Shown: one piece after another, positions 20,396-29,138 of the stretch
Layout: every line of letters starts with the position of its first letter
How positions within the stretch are numbered: the first letter of the stretch is position 1
Origin: Diplocarpon mali
Lineage: Eukaryota; Ascomycota; Leotiomycetes; Helotiales; Drepanopezizaceae
Reading direction: 5' to 3'
DNA length: 29,138 nt
NCBI GenBank assembly: GCA_024741835.1
Contig: JAENRP010000451.1
Coordinates: 1 to 29,138 of the forward strand
Translations under genes and position numbers: made by a program
Notes under the pieces: model-generated
The model's input: the letters and a program-made list of their open reading frames with translations, nothing else
Told to the model about the DNA's origin: nothing
The model's database searches: none

Positions 20396-22560
20396 AGATC
20401 ACTCAGCAACTAACCTGAATCAATACCTAGTAGCACTTCACGATGTTATGGATTTAGACGCAATAAACTATCAAGGAGCGAACTTCAATATGAAATGCTT
20501 ATTCCGGTGCTTGTTACAGATCGAGACGATGAGAAATATCAAAAGCCAACATTGCCACGCATCCGCGAGCCGGTCTTAGGAGCGGGACGAAGGAAGCTAA
20601 TTTGAGAATCCGTGGAAGCAGGACGCTGAGCTGAGTAGTGGTACGAGCAGGATGCTATTGGAAATTGACTCAACCCCGGTTGGGAATATATAGGGATCAG
20701 ATACTAGAGAGATTGTAAGGTTAGAATAACCGGACCAGACTTTGTTTGACACTTGATACTATTGAGGGGAAGCAACTCTGTACTGTAGTGATCGCGAGGA
20801 GTGATCAGTTCTGCAAAGCACCTTTCGAACCATGACGTCTTTGGTCAACACATAGTTGAAGATGCTGCGCTACCGCTGTAGAGAAGAGAGCCCTCTTGCG
20901 GATTCACTGAGTCGTCGTCGGCAGGACGAGTCCTTTGAATACCGTTGCCGAGAAACTGCAAGCAGAGCAATTATTGCTGCTCATTGCTGCTTCTTACAAT
21001 TCGCAAGTACCGTCGCTTATGGATTAAATGACCTACCTTGATTTTTGGAGGTACCCAGGCACCAGTAGGCAGGGGGCAAACCATGGAAGAAACGACATTG
21101 AGACACCAAAGCAGGTAGGCAGTCTCCCAGAGCTGTCCACCTCAACTCAAGCATCGATCTCGACTTGTAATGTCGAATGCAGAGTCGAGGATGATGATTA
21201 TGTACGGGTGAGAGGATGTTGGTACGCAGGTTTCTCTATTGAACGCTCGTCCCCTTGTTTCTAGGGTCATCCTGTAAATATATATCACGTGAAGTCGGGT
21301 ACGTTTCGTAGAGACCTCGGACTACTCTCTGGCCGAGGACCTCGGCGGGTATAGCATTCACGGGCTTGGAGGAATAGAGAAGAGGAGGCGATTCGGGGGT
21401 ATAAAGACACGATACCGGCCGTCTGTAGAAAAATAGACTTTACTTTATCATCATCATTTGACTGTCTCATCCTGTTCTATATCACTGTGAGATATCGATA
21501 CCGGTACTGCACCTACAGAGGGGCCAAATTCTCTGAACCTTTCGAGGAAATTTGAGGAAATCTGATTGAATGCTATTAGAATAGTAATATAGATTCGAAA
21601 TCTGACCGTACCGAGCTGTAAGATCCATGATGGCTTGCTGGTCTTTTCGTACTTTTTAAGAAATTAGGTAGGATCTAGAAAAATCCAAGCCTCTGGATGA
21701 AATCTGTAGTTTAAACTGACTCGTCGAACACTCTAGCCTTCTGGCAATTTGAAGCATGACTATTTTGGTACCGCTCTCTGGAGTTATTGTTTAATTGCAA
21801 CGAATTTGCTTGATCTGAGAGGATTCGAAGATAGGTTGTGAAAGGATACGTACGGGTAGATGGAGTATTAGTAGAACCTATTTTTAGTATTGCTTAGCAC
21901 GGAACTACTTTACGCCGATTATCTCACTCAACTTCGAATTAGAGTTGAATTAAAGCCTTATGTGAAACTTCTGGATAATACTCAGGGTAGAGAGCATTCC
22001 CTGCTTTGAGTTCAGCCTATCCATACGATGTTATGTAACTTCGCGTTCCCAAAATACAAATTTGCTTGAGGACGTGCCTGGGTACTGCAGAATGAGCGGA
22101 CCTATCGCCACCGCTATCATCACGTGCGCTGCGCCCCACACCGCGCAGCCACAGATAGTAGTAGCGGGGTTGAAGTCGGCCCGCACCTGGTCGTGGTCAT
22201 CATCGCCCAACTGTATATGAACCTCATTTTCTCCACTGACATATCTCCGTATTTCTCTTTCGGATCTCCCCAAGCGTCTAAGCAGACGTTTCAAAATGCC
22301 AGCTGCGGTAGCCAAAAGTTAGTACAAACTCTGGATCTCGTTCCCTGACTTGATAGGCGGATCACACACCCTGCAAGGCACATCGACCGAGTCGCAAGGC
22401 CGAGCCAAAAAGCAACCTTTGCCTTCCCAAGCAGCGACGTTTCGGCCACCTCTCATCCTACAACTCTGTCCATTCTTCATAAACTCTACGTTTTCTTCCT
22501 TTTCCCCATTTCTATCTCTTCCTTTCTCTTCATTCCCAGTCCTTTCAACAAATAGACAGG
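20396..22560. other. Intergenic, no supportable gene; promoter- or LTR-like patch
   Basis: The missing Argonaute N terminus would lie in the first part but I cannot find it. At about 21275-21480 there is a CACGTGA hexamer-like site, a TATAAAG box (near 21399) and a T/C-rich ATCATCATC stretch, which looks like a core promoter or an LTR U3-R region with no gene after it. From 21500 to 22020 the sequence is A/T-rich and empty. A minus-strand frame at 22315-22031 (94 codons, no ATG start) overlaps the promoter of the next gene and is not supported. Confidence 0.5.
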
Positions 22561-23748
22561 ATGCCTGCTCATCCTATTGTCGTCTCAGGTGCCATAGTCG
22601 CAGTTGCGGCTGCAGTCGCTGTAAGGCTGTTACTGTCACTTGGGCTGAGTTTGTACTGATTAGCATAGGCGGCTATTGCTGTATACGAATCCCCCCAAGC
22701 AAAACAATTCGCCGAAGATGTCCGCCGCAAAATTGCGTTCGCCCTCCATTCTCTAGGAGAAGAAATCAACTACGGATCACAACGACAGCCCGGTTTCAAC
22801 CGCCCCGAAGACGCGGAGGGATTCTTACAGAGCCGGGCCGGTGCAAACCGTGGCGTTGAGGCAGACGAGGATTCCAAACGCCGCCAGCGCGAGGAGCTGA
22901 TGTACTGGAATGCAGTCCACCTAGTGAAGTTGGAGAAGGAGCGGAAGCTGGCGGGCGATCGGCCTGCCAAACCAAGCCGCGGGTCCAGCTTCGATGATTT
23001 CTTACAGGAAGACCACACAGCAGAGAAAGGCACTTATGTGTACAAGACCGGCGCTGACATTGGAGGAAAAGCCGAGGAGGGACTTCGACAGCGAGGTATC
23101 AGAGGCCTAGACAGAACCTCGTTTTACGTCAACCCCTCCGCAGACGAGAATGGCACCGACGTAGCAGAGCAGCGTGCCCTCGATTCAAGCCTGATGTCCC
23201 CCGGAGAATCAGAGCGGGATGAGGTTATGTCCGACGTTCATTCGGCACCAAAAAGTTCCCGCGAATCTCGCCAGAGTACCGTCACCATCGCTGAGAAAGC
23301 TGTGGATACTTCTGAGGCCGCACCGCATCCTCCGGTTGCCCATGTGGAAGAGCCCATGGTGGCAGATAATTCCAACAATGCAATGATGACGGTCATTGAA
23401 AGAGACGACAATGCGTACGCATCTATCCACGCTTGGGCCGACAACGCAAATTCTAGCTTCTACTCTCCTCTCCCGGTCACGCCGCGCTCCGCTTCCCCAC
23501 GAAATGGATTCAGATCCGGCTCTTCAGCTTTCAGCGACCCAGATGTCTCCAGTCCTGGAAAGGGACATGCCACACCTACTGATTCAGCCTCCGTAGCCGA
23601 CTCAGGTGAAGATGTCTGGGCGCCTCACAGCGGAGCGACCAGTGATGCAGATGTCATGAGCATCGATGGCGACGGAATCGCAACTCCTGGATCTTGGACC
23701 GAGGTCGGTAGCGAGGTCAGCGAAAATGATATTGGGTTGCAACATTAG
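22561..23748 (+). CDS. Membrane-anchored protein of unknown function
   Basis: Two exons (22561-22620 and 22669-23748, intron 48 bp with GTAAGG donor and CATAG end) give 379 aa. Residues about 5-25 (HPIVVSGAIVAVAAAVAAAI) form a signal anchor, followed by a conserved-looking amphipathic region (AVYESPQAKQFAEDVRRKIA, ALHSLGEEI). The blocks NRPEDAEGFLQSR, RRQREELMYWNAVHL and SRGSSFDDFLQEDHTAEKGT are familiar from hypothetical proteins shared across filamentous fungi. I know no function for them. The C-terminal half is Ser/Pro/Asp-rich and probably disordered, ending SGEDVWAPHSGATSDADVMS and an acidic tail. The ATG follows a T/C-rich leader typical of expressed fungal genes. It is convergent with mtc6. 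Gene reality is firm; function is unknown. Confidence 0.9.
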
Positions 23749-24151
23749 TATATCGATATGTCGGGATATTTTGGAATAGATGGCGTATGGACTGTCCGAT
23801 AGGTGTACATGCTGGTGTATACGGCGATGCATGGGACTGGCGTCGAGAGGTTGCGTCATGGGATGGTTTCCATTGGGCTCATTATGGATCGTTCGTTACT
23901 TGGGAAAATAACACATCTGGACTTTACAACACAGGGTATTTATTTACTAAGGCCACAATACCTCGCCTAATTCGTACATCATAAACGCTATATTACAGCC
24001 CCAATATTCTACAGTCCTAAACACCACACCCCGTGCCTTAAATAATTGACAAGCCGCCTGTAGCCCGTACATTAAAATCCCCTGCGACCTAAACACCTCC
24101 GAATTTCATTCCCTCGCGTCTGAAACCCGGAAAACAACACCGCTCACGAAG
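23749..24151. other. Convergent 3' intergenic region
   Basis: 403 bp between the stop codons of the membrane-anchored protein gene and mtc6, containing both 3' ends. No reading frame of note. Confidence 0.6.
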
Positions 24152-26563
24152 TCAACTCGGCACCCCCTCATAAAGTACCTTCTCGCCACCCCTCTTCCTC
24201 TTCCTCTTACGCACTTTCCGCTGCCAGAAACATTTGTTCCAAAATGCGAGGACGCAGATAATGACGATGATGATTCCGCAGATTGTGGGGACCTTTTGAT
24301 GCGATTAGTTCAGCTCATCATTTACTTCCCACCGACATATGGAGGTTGCGTTGCGAGGAAGAGAAAGCAGGAAGGGGCAGGAAGGTGGAGGGAGTATGTA
24401 AGAGGGAACAGTACCAGGATGATACGTTTTCTAAAATTCATCTTCTCAGTCACCGCCTCTTTCCATGGACACGTCGCGTTCGGCCCGCCCGTCGTCCAGC
24501 AATTTTCAATATCTAGGCTGTTGAAATCAACCCAAGCCCCATGGCCGTCCCAATCGCGATCTGTATCGCGCATTGCTTCGGTTACTACAGCCATGGTTAA
24601 CACTAATAGAAGGAAGCTGGAGGAACTCGTGGTACAGGGCGTAGTGCGAGGTGCGGATATAGCGGGCATGTGGTACTTACAGTAGGAATTCTCCAAGGCT
24701 GTACGTGGAACTGCGAAATCGTATGATTGCGGACAGTGGTGATCTGCGGTATTGTACGTAGTGGTGATGGGGGTCAGTGTCCAGTTGTAGGGCTGCCCGC
24801 GGGCGCGGCAAGCGGCGTAGCGTTTTTGGTCGCAGTCGTCGACGGTCTTTTGAGGATTTGTTGTTAACTATGTTTTTCTTCTCTTTGGGGGTTGGGGAGG
24901 AGGCTTTCGATGGAGCGGGAGGAGAGAAGGCATGGGGAGATGAGCAGGAGAGTGGTATTAATAGCGTGGGAATCGAACGTACCCAGCGTCCAGAGCGGTC
25001 TCTATTGCTTATTGCGCAGCGGAAGAGACTGGAATCAATATCCGAGGTATTTCTGGGCTCGTTGGGAGCCCAAGACCAGATTGTGGCGTAGGAGAAAGAT
25101 TGATATGGGATGGGGTCCACGAAAGCAGGAACGGAGAGAAGTGTTTTGTTTAGCTGTGCAGAAATGCCGCAGTTGGTTGTGGTCTGTGTAAGGTTCAGGA
25201 GGGGAGTTATGTCTGAAGGTGTTAGTAGAATATCGCAAAAGGCGATTGAGAGACTTGCCAGCTGATGCTGTGGTCGGATAGCTGAAATCCGGGACTGTTG
25301 TGCCGACGGCCCATGAGGAGTTGCTTTTTGCCAAGCCAACAGTATCATTGCCGAAGAAACAACCACTTGTCAAGTCCCCACCAGCAGTTGCGCTGACATT
25401 GGTTTGTACATCCTCAATGAAACCATTTGGGAATATTATGTCCGAGTCTCCGGAGAAGTTATAGCCAGCCATCTGAGGATCAACCGTTCCCCATCCCAGA
25501 AGCAATCTCTTGCTCCGAGCAAACTCAATGTAACTTTCTGACGGCCATCCGTCCACCGTGGAAAGGATACCTTCCGGGCTACTCGCCGTCTGGTAATAGC
25601 CTTCCACCGGCGTGTAAATCTCCCTACGAACGTCATACCATGAGTTATTCAAATTTAACCTATCCGAGAAGAGGTTCGATCTGGTGTATACAAACTCTGA
25701 CAGATTTGCCATGAACTGGTAGCCGAGTAAGTTTGAATCACTAGGTAGATTTGACGGTTCTGGTGCGGGGGAGTCAGGCGAGTTGGTGGTCGAGGAGGCG
25801 TGGATGTTGAGAATCACATAAATCAGATGGGCCTGAAGCGTGTTTTCCGTCTTCTGAATGTAATCTAAAAACTGGGTGTAAAATACTGAGAGGTTGATAG
25901 TACTGGTACAGACGTATGGTCCGATGGAGACGAGAGGCTGGCTTGGTGAATCGGGAATGCTTGAGGTGATGGGGAGGACGTTGCCGAGAAAGTTGTCAGA
26001 AATGATTGCTGCTGAGGTGCTGAAGCTGGATGAAAAGCTTGGTGTAGGGCTCATTGCATCTTGCCGGGGCAGTAGGACTCGGCTGGTAGAAGAAAAACTC
26101 GTTGGCGTTGTGAGAGGAGAACTGTATGTGTACGTGCCGGATGCGAGCGAACTTGAGCTTGTGGCAGGACCTGGCGATACTACTAAGGTTGATAGTGATG
26201 TTAGATCTGGAATCGATGCTGGCATAGCGACAGGGCAGAATGACCAGACATTCCGGCTTTCGTCCCAGTATAAGTCTACCACGAACCTCCGGAATCCAAC
26301 CGAGAGGAGGTTTGAGATGCAGTTTGCTGAGTTATCATCTTCATACTGCTTGGCGTCGAAGCACGCAGCTGTCAAAGAGACTCCTGGAACCGTGACAAAG
26401 TTGATTGGAACCCTCAATGATAAGTCTCTCTGGGACTGACAGATATCAATGTCAGCACGTGAGCCGGAAATCGGGCGGATCACGGGATGCAACTCACAAG
26501 GAAGACGGTGTCATATGGAGCCACTTGCAGGGCATTGTCGCCCGGAGTGTAGTTCTCGCTCAT
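24152..26563 (-). CDS. mtc6: Maintenance of telomere capping protein 6 homologue
   Basis: Fungal membrane protein whose yeast homologue was named from a genetic screen with a telomere-capping mutant; its biochemical role is not established. Six exons give 656 aa: 26563-26498, 26435-25259, 25212-24983, 24867-24681, 24584-24415 and 24292-24152, introns 62, 46, 115, 96 and 122 bp. Family blocks are clear: SQRDLSLRVPINFVTVPGVS, GFRRFVVDLYWDESRNVWSF, SESYIEFARSKRLLLGWGTV, MAGYNFSGDSD, FSYATIWSWAPNEPRNT and WVDFNSLDIENCWTTGGPNA. Many N-glycosylation sequons and Ser/Thr-rich linkers fit a lumenal or extracellular domain. One C-terminal span (about 609-628, VPTICGIIIVIICVLAFW) is followed by a basic tail (KVRKRKRKRGG). 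Intron 2 uses a GC-AG pair with GCAAGT donor, fixed by the frame and a CTACTAACACCTTCAG 3' end. No N-terminal signal peptide is visible at the chosen start, so a further 5' exon is possible. Confidence 0.93.
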
Positions 26564-27045
26564 TCTCCACAGAAGAATAAGCTACTGTGCATGCATTAAA
26601 ATGTTAGGCTCAAGCACCGTCGGGGATGTTAAATACAGAGACATCGGCGGGTGAGCCGGAAGCCTGCTAAAGAAGCGATGAGTCTGTAGAGTGAATTCAT
26701 TCAATGCATCGATCTAGTGGCAAGGAAGAGAAAGTGCCAGGAATTATTAGACAATTGACGCCGCGCAAAACCTTCTGAGAATATGCAGAAATGAGGGAAG
26801 ACTCCGGGAATGCATCTGAGAATTGCCGTAAACTTTAACGCCAGTGCTTGTTTAGGCTACAGCGTGACTCCGGGTTATGTGGCTTCGGAACAATCTTCGG
26901 GCCGGAGTGCGCCTCTGTGTGGCGCAGCTGGATGCAAACAGAACAAGCCAGGTCTCAAAAACTCTCAGCCTTCTTCCAACCTTGTGGCCCCCTCCCGCAT
27001 CTTCAGGTAATCTCTCAACTTCATCCACTAGATCTGCAAACCACA
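26564..27045. promoter_or_regulatory. Shared promoter of mtc6 and sec62
   Basis: 482 bp between divergent start codons. The frame of sec62 is open upstream to 26848, but the conserved protein begins at 27046, preceded by a C/A-rich leader (CAAACCACAATGG). No TATA box was seen. Confidence 0.6.
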
Positions 27046-28298
27046 ATGGCGAGCAAAGAACAACCCCAAGGTCAAGGCCAACCTCAGGGCCCCCAGATTC
27101 AATTCCAATCCGGGCCAGGACAACCACCGCCAACTCCAGAGCAAGTCGAAATTATGAAGAAGCAACTGTTCGCAGAAGCAGAGAAGGCCGGGCTGAGTGT
27201 TCCAGAATTCTTGAACAAGGTGAGAGAACAGCAAATGGCTCAACAGCAAGCACAACAGCAGATGCAGGCCCAAGCCCAGCATCAAGCACAGCATCAAGCC
27301 CAGCATCAAGCCCAGCAGCAACCCATCCAACCCGGTCCTCCTAAGCCAGAGGCCCTCGCAGTCGCAAACTTCTTGAAGAGCCAGGATCTGAAGTTGCGAA
27401 CATGCATCCTCAACGGCCAGCGCAAGGACATGTTTAAAGGTACCTTTGCACCAGTATCTTGGAAAATTCTATGCTAATGAGGCCACGCAGTCAAAAGAGC
27501 CTTACGAGCTCTAGAGTCCCCCGCTTACGCCAAAGCCCGCTCTAAGAACCCTCTTCTGCCCGAGATTACCGACCGCGCATCACTCGAGAACACCTTCAAG
27601 CTCCTCCCCATGTCCTTACTCGCTCTCCGTGTTAGCAAGTCCGACCCCCACGAAGGCCACAATCACGCCCCAGGAGCCCACAAAATCAAGCGTGTAAAGG
27701 GTCTCTGGACGGTCAAGATCGAGCAACAGCAAGAATGTAAGGAGGAGCTGCATTTCGTCTGGCTCTACGAAGGCGCCCAGGTGAAGCAAAAACTTTACGC
27801 GCTCGGTGCCCTGGCTCTGGTTTTCACGATCGTCATGTTCCCGCTCTGGCCAATGAAGTTGAGACTCGGGGTCTGGTATCTCAGTATGGGCATGTTGGGA
27901 CTCATTGGGCTATTCTTCGTTATGGCTATCTTCAGATTAATTCTCTTTGCAGTCACGATGTTTACAGTGCCTCCCGGACTGTGGCTGTATCCCAACTTAT
28001 TTGAGGACGTGGGATTCTTTGATAGTTTCAGGCCACTCTGGGGCTGGCAAGAGGTTCATTCCCGAGCCACTCATCTCCTTTGAAGCAAAACTGACAGGCT
28101 TCTCAGGAAAAGAAGAAGGGGAAGAAGAAGTCAAAACAAGTTGGGTCTGCAAACGCAGGTGCAACGATGGCTGCATTCACGGGACAACCCGCTCCAGCTA
28201 CAGCTACCACCTCTTCCGCCGCGCCCCAGATTCAAACTTCGAGTACACAGCAAAGACACCAAGCGCCCCGAGTCGAAGAGGTCTTCGACGAGGATTAA
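27046..28298 (+). CDS. sec62: Protein translocation subunit Sec62
   Basis: ER membrane protein of the Sec62/Sec63 complex, used for post-translational import of secretory proteins through Sec61. Three exons give 385 aa: 27046-27439, 27491-28053 and 28098-28298, introns 51 and 44 bp. The order is: a Gln/Pro-rich N terminus with a Q-A-Q-H tract (about residues 64-95); the cytosolic family block (ANFLKSQDLKLRTCILNGQR, KDMFKVKRALRALESPAY); KIKRVKGLWTVKIEQQQEC; two membrane segments (about 233-251 and 257-291) joined by a short loop; PPGLWLYPNLFEDVGFFDSF; then a Lys-rich cytosolic tail (QEKKKGKKKSKQ) ending EEVFDED. The last intron has a weak GTTCAT donor. Its acceptor could be 9 bp later (after CTTCTCAG), removing three residues. 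It is the gene nearest the telomere and appears intact. Confidence 0.95.
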
Positions 28299-29026
28299 AT
28301 GTGCCATCTGGTCTGGAACGGGGACTTGAAATAGAGGTACAAGCAGATTGGTTGGAAAAGATGTATATGACAAGGGCGCATTTGTTTTTCTTCGCGAGAG
28401 CCAGGTATTGTCGCAGCTCGATTCCGTTCACCAAGCTTTCATGTCATGGGGATAACATGAAAAGGTACCTGGCTATAAGCCTTGCTGGGTAAAAGCCATA
28501 CTGTCCTCGCACGACCTGCGTTGTACAGGTCTTCATGCTGCAATGTACAATACATACTTCGGAGTTGGGCATACATCTGAGACTTTCTTCCCAATAAAGA
28601 CTTTTGGACTCATTTTTCAAGTTCCATCTGAATTACCCTATATATTGTATTTCGCTGCTAGTAACCCGCCGTGAAATTGCTCGACCTAGGGAACCCTGGT
28701 GTGATCGACTTGTCGAAGAGCGCTCAAAAACGATTATGTAGTACCCCAGCCTTGCGCTCCTCGATCCCACTCTCTACCTTTGCTTCTGCGGCTGATCCAT
28801 GATTGTTTACCAGGGCGGTACACAAGGAAACTGCTCCGAGTTTCACATAGGCAGTCTGTCTATTTTTAGTAGCCAAGGTAGGCGTGGAGGATCTCAGAGC
28901 CGCGAACTCTATGGCGAGAGTAACCAATCTGAACGATATTATTATGCCCAATATCTCAAAGCTTCAAACGCTGCCTGTTGGCTGATTTCAAACCAGGCCC
29001 AGATGAATGAGGAGCACGATGACACA
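28299..29026. other. Subtelomeric tail between sec62 and the telomere
   Basis: 728 bp of unique-looking sequence. An AATAAA at 28593-28598 could serve the sec62 3' end. No helicase gene, no tandem subtelomeric repeat and no other gene is visible. Short frames on both strands (for example minus 28951-28724) match nothing I know. Confidence 0.6.
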
Positions 29027-29041
29027 GGGTTAGGGTTAGGG

Positions 29042-29082
<41 letters not shown>

Positions 29083-29138
29083 GGTTAGGGTTAGGGTTAG
29101 GGTTAGGGTTAGGGTTAGGGTTAGGGTTAGGGTTAGGG
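29027..29138 (+). repeat. Telomere, (TTAGGG)n
   Basis: GGG followed by 18 units, 17 TTAGGG and one variant TTTAGGG at 29060-29066, running to the end of the window. The G-rich strand reads outward to the right, so this is a true chromosome right end and not an interstitial array. The preceding base sequence (CGATGACACA) is unrelated. Confidence 0.98.

Noticed and set aside
22031..22315. Minus-strand 94-codon frame upstream of the membrane-anchored protein gene
   Set aside because: Its first codon is TTG, no ATG gives a sensible protein, and it overlaps the promoter of a well-supported gene.
1..29138. CRISPR array, phage or bacterial operon
   Set aside because: Spliced genes, telomere repeats and an LTR element show eukaryotic nuclear DNA; no spaced direct-repeat array was seen.

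Overview
The window is the right end of a chromosome from a filamentous ascomycete (Pezizomycotina; Leotiomycetes is only a guess from overall protein similarity). It ends in (TTAGGG)n. Its intact genes have short introns, mostly 43-122 bp, with fungal GTAAGY-like donors, CTAAC-like branch sites and YAG acceptors. Coding sequence is fungal in character: a Glo3-type ArfGAP, Tim21, Sec62 and Mtc6.

Layout from left to right. 1-2220 has no convincing gene, only an octamer repeat block. 2221-4994 holds a divergent pair, glo3 (minus) and tim21 (plus), sharing a 249-bp promoter. 4995-7202 is without a supportable gene. 7361-14683 is a complete-length but dead Ty3/gypsy LTR retrotransposon on the minus strand. 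It has 151-bp LTRs and a 5-bp target duplication (GCTGG), and order gag-PR-RT-RNaseH-IN-GPF/Y. It sits inside an older minus-strand gene-like reading frame that continues in frame across the reconstructed empty site. All six differences between its LTRs are CpA-to-TpA, the signature of repeat-induced point mutation (RIP).

15133-16540 encodes a BTB/POZ plus bromodomain fusion protein on the minus strand. 18280 to about 20395 is a degenerate Argonaute (QDE-2 type) pseudogene on the minus strand. It lacks its N-terminal domains, carries stops and frameshifts, and has lost the middle of PIWI between two catalytic aspartates. 22561-23748 encodes a one-pass membrane-anchored protein of unknown function common in filamentous fungi. 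24152-28298 holds a second divergent pair, mtc6 (minus) and sec62 (plus), sharing a 482-bp promoter. After a 728-bp tail comes the telomere.

The intact genes are housekeeping genes of vesicle traffic, mitochondrial import and ER translocation. The material between them is genome-defence debris: a RIP-mutated retroelement, the gene it split, and a decayed RNA-silencing gene. An ER translocon gene less than 1 kb from the telomere, with no typical subtelomeric repeat between, suggests a young or healed chromosome end. Exon structures were worked out by hand from splice sites and reading frame. No database or alignment was run.
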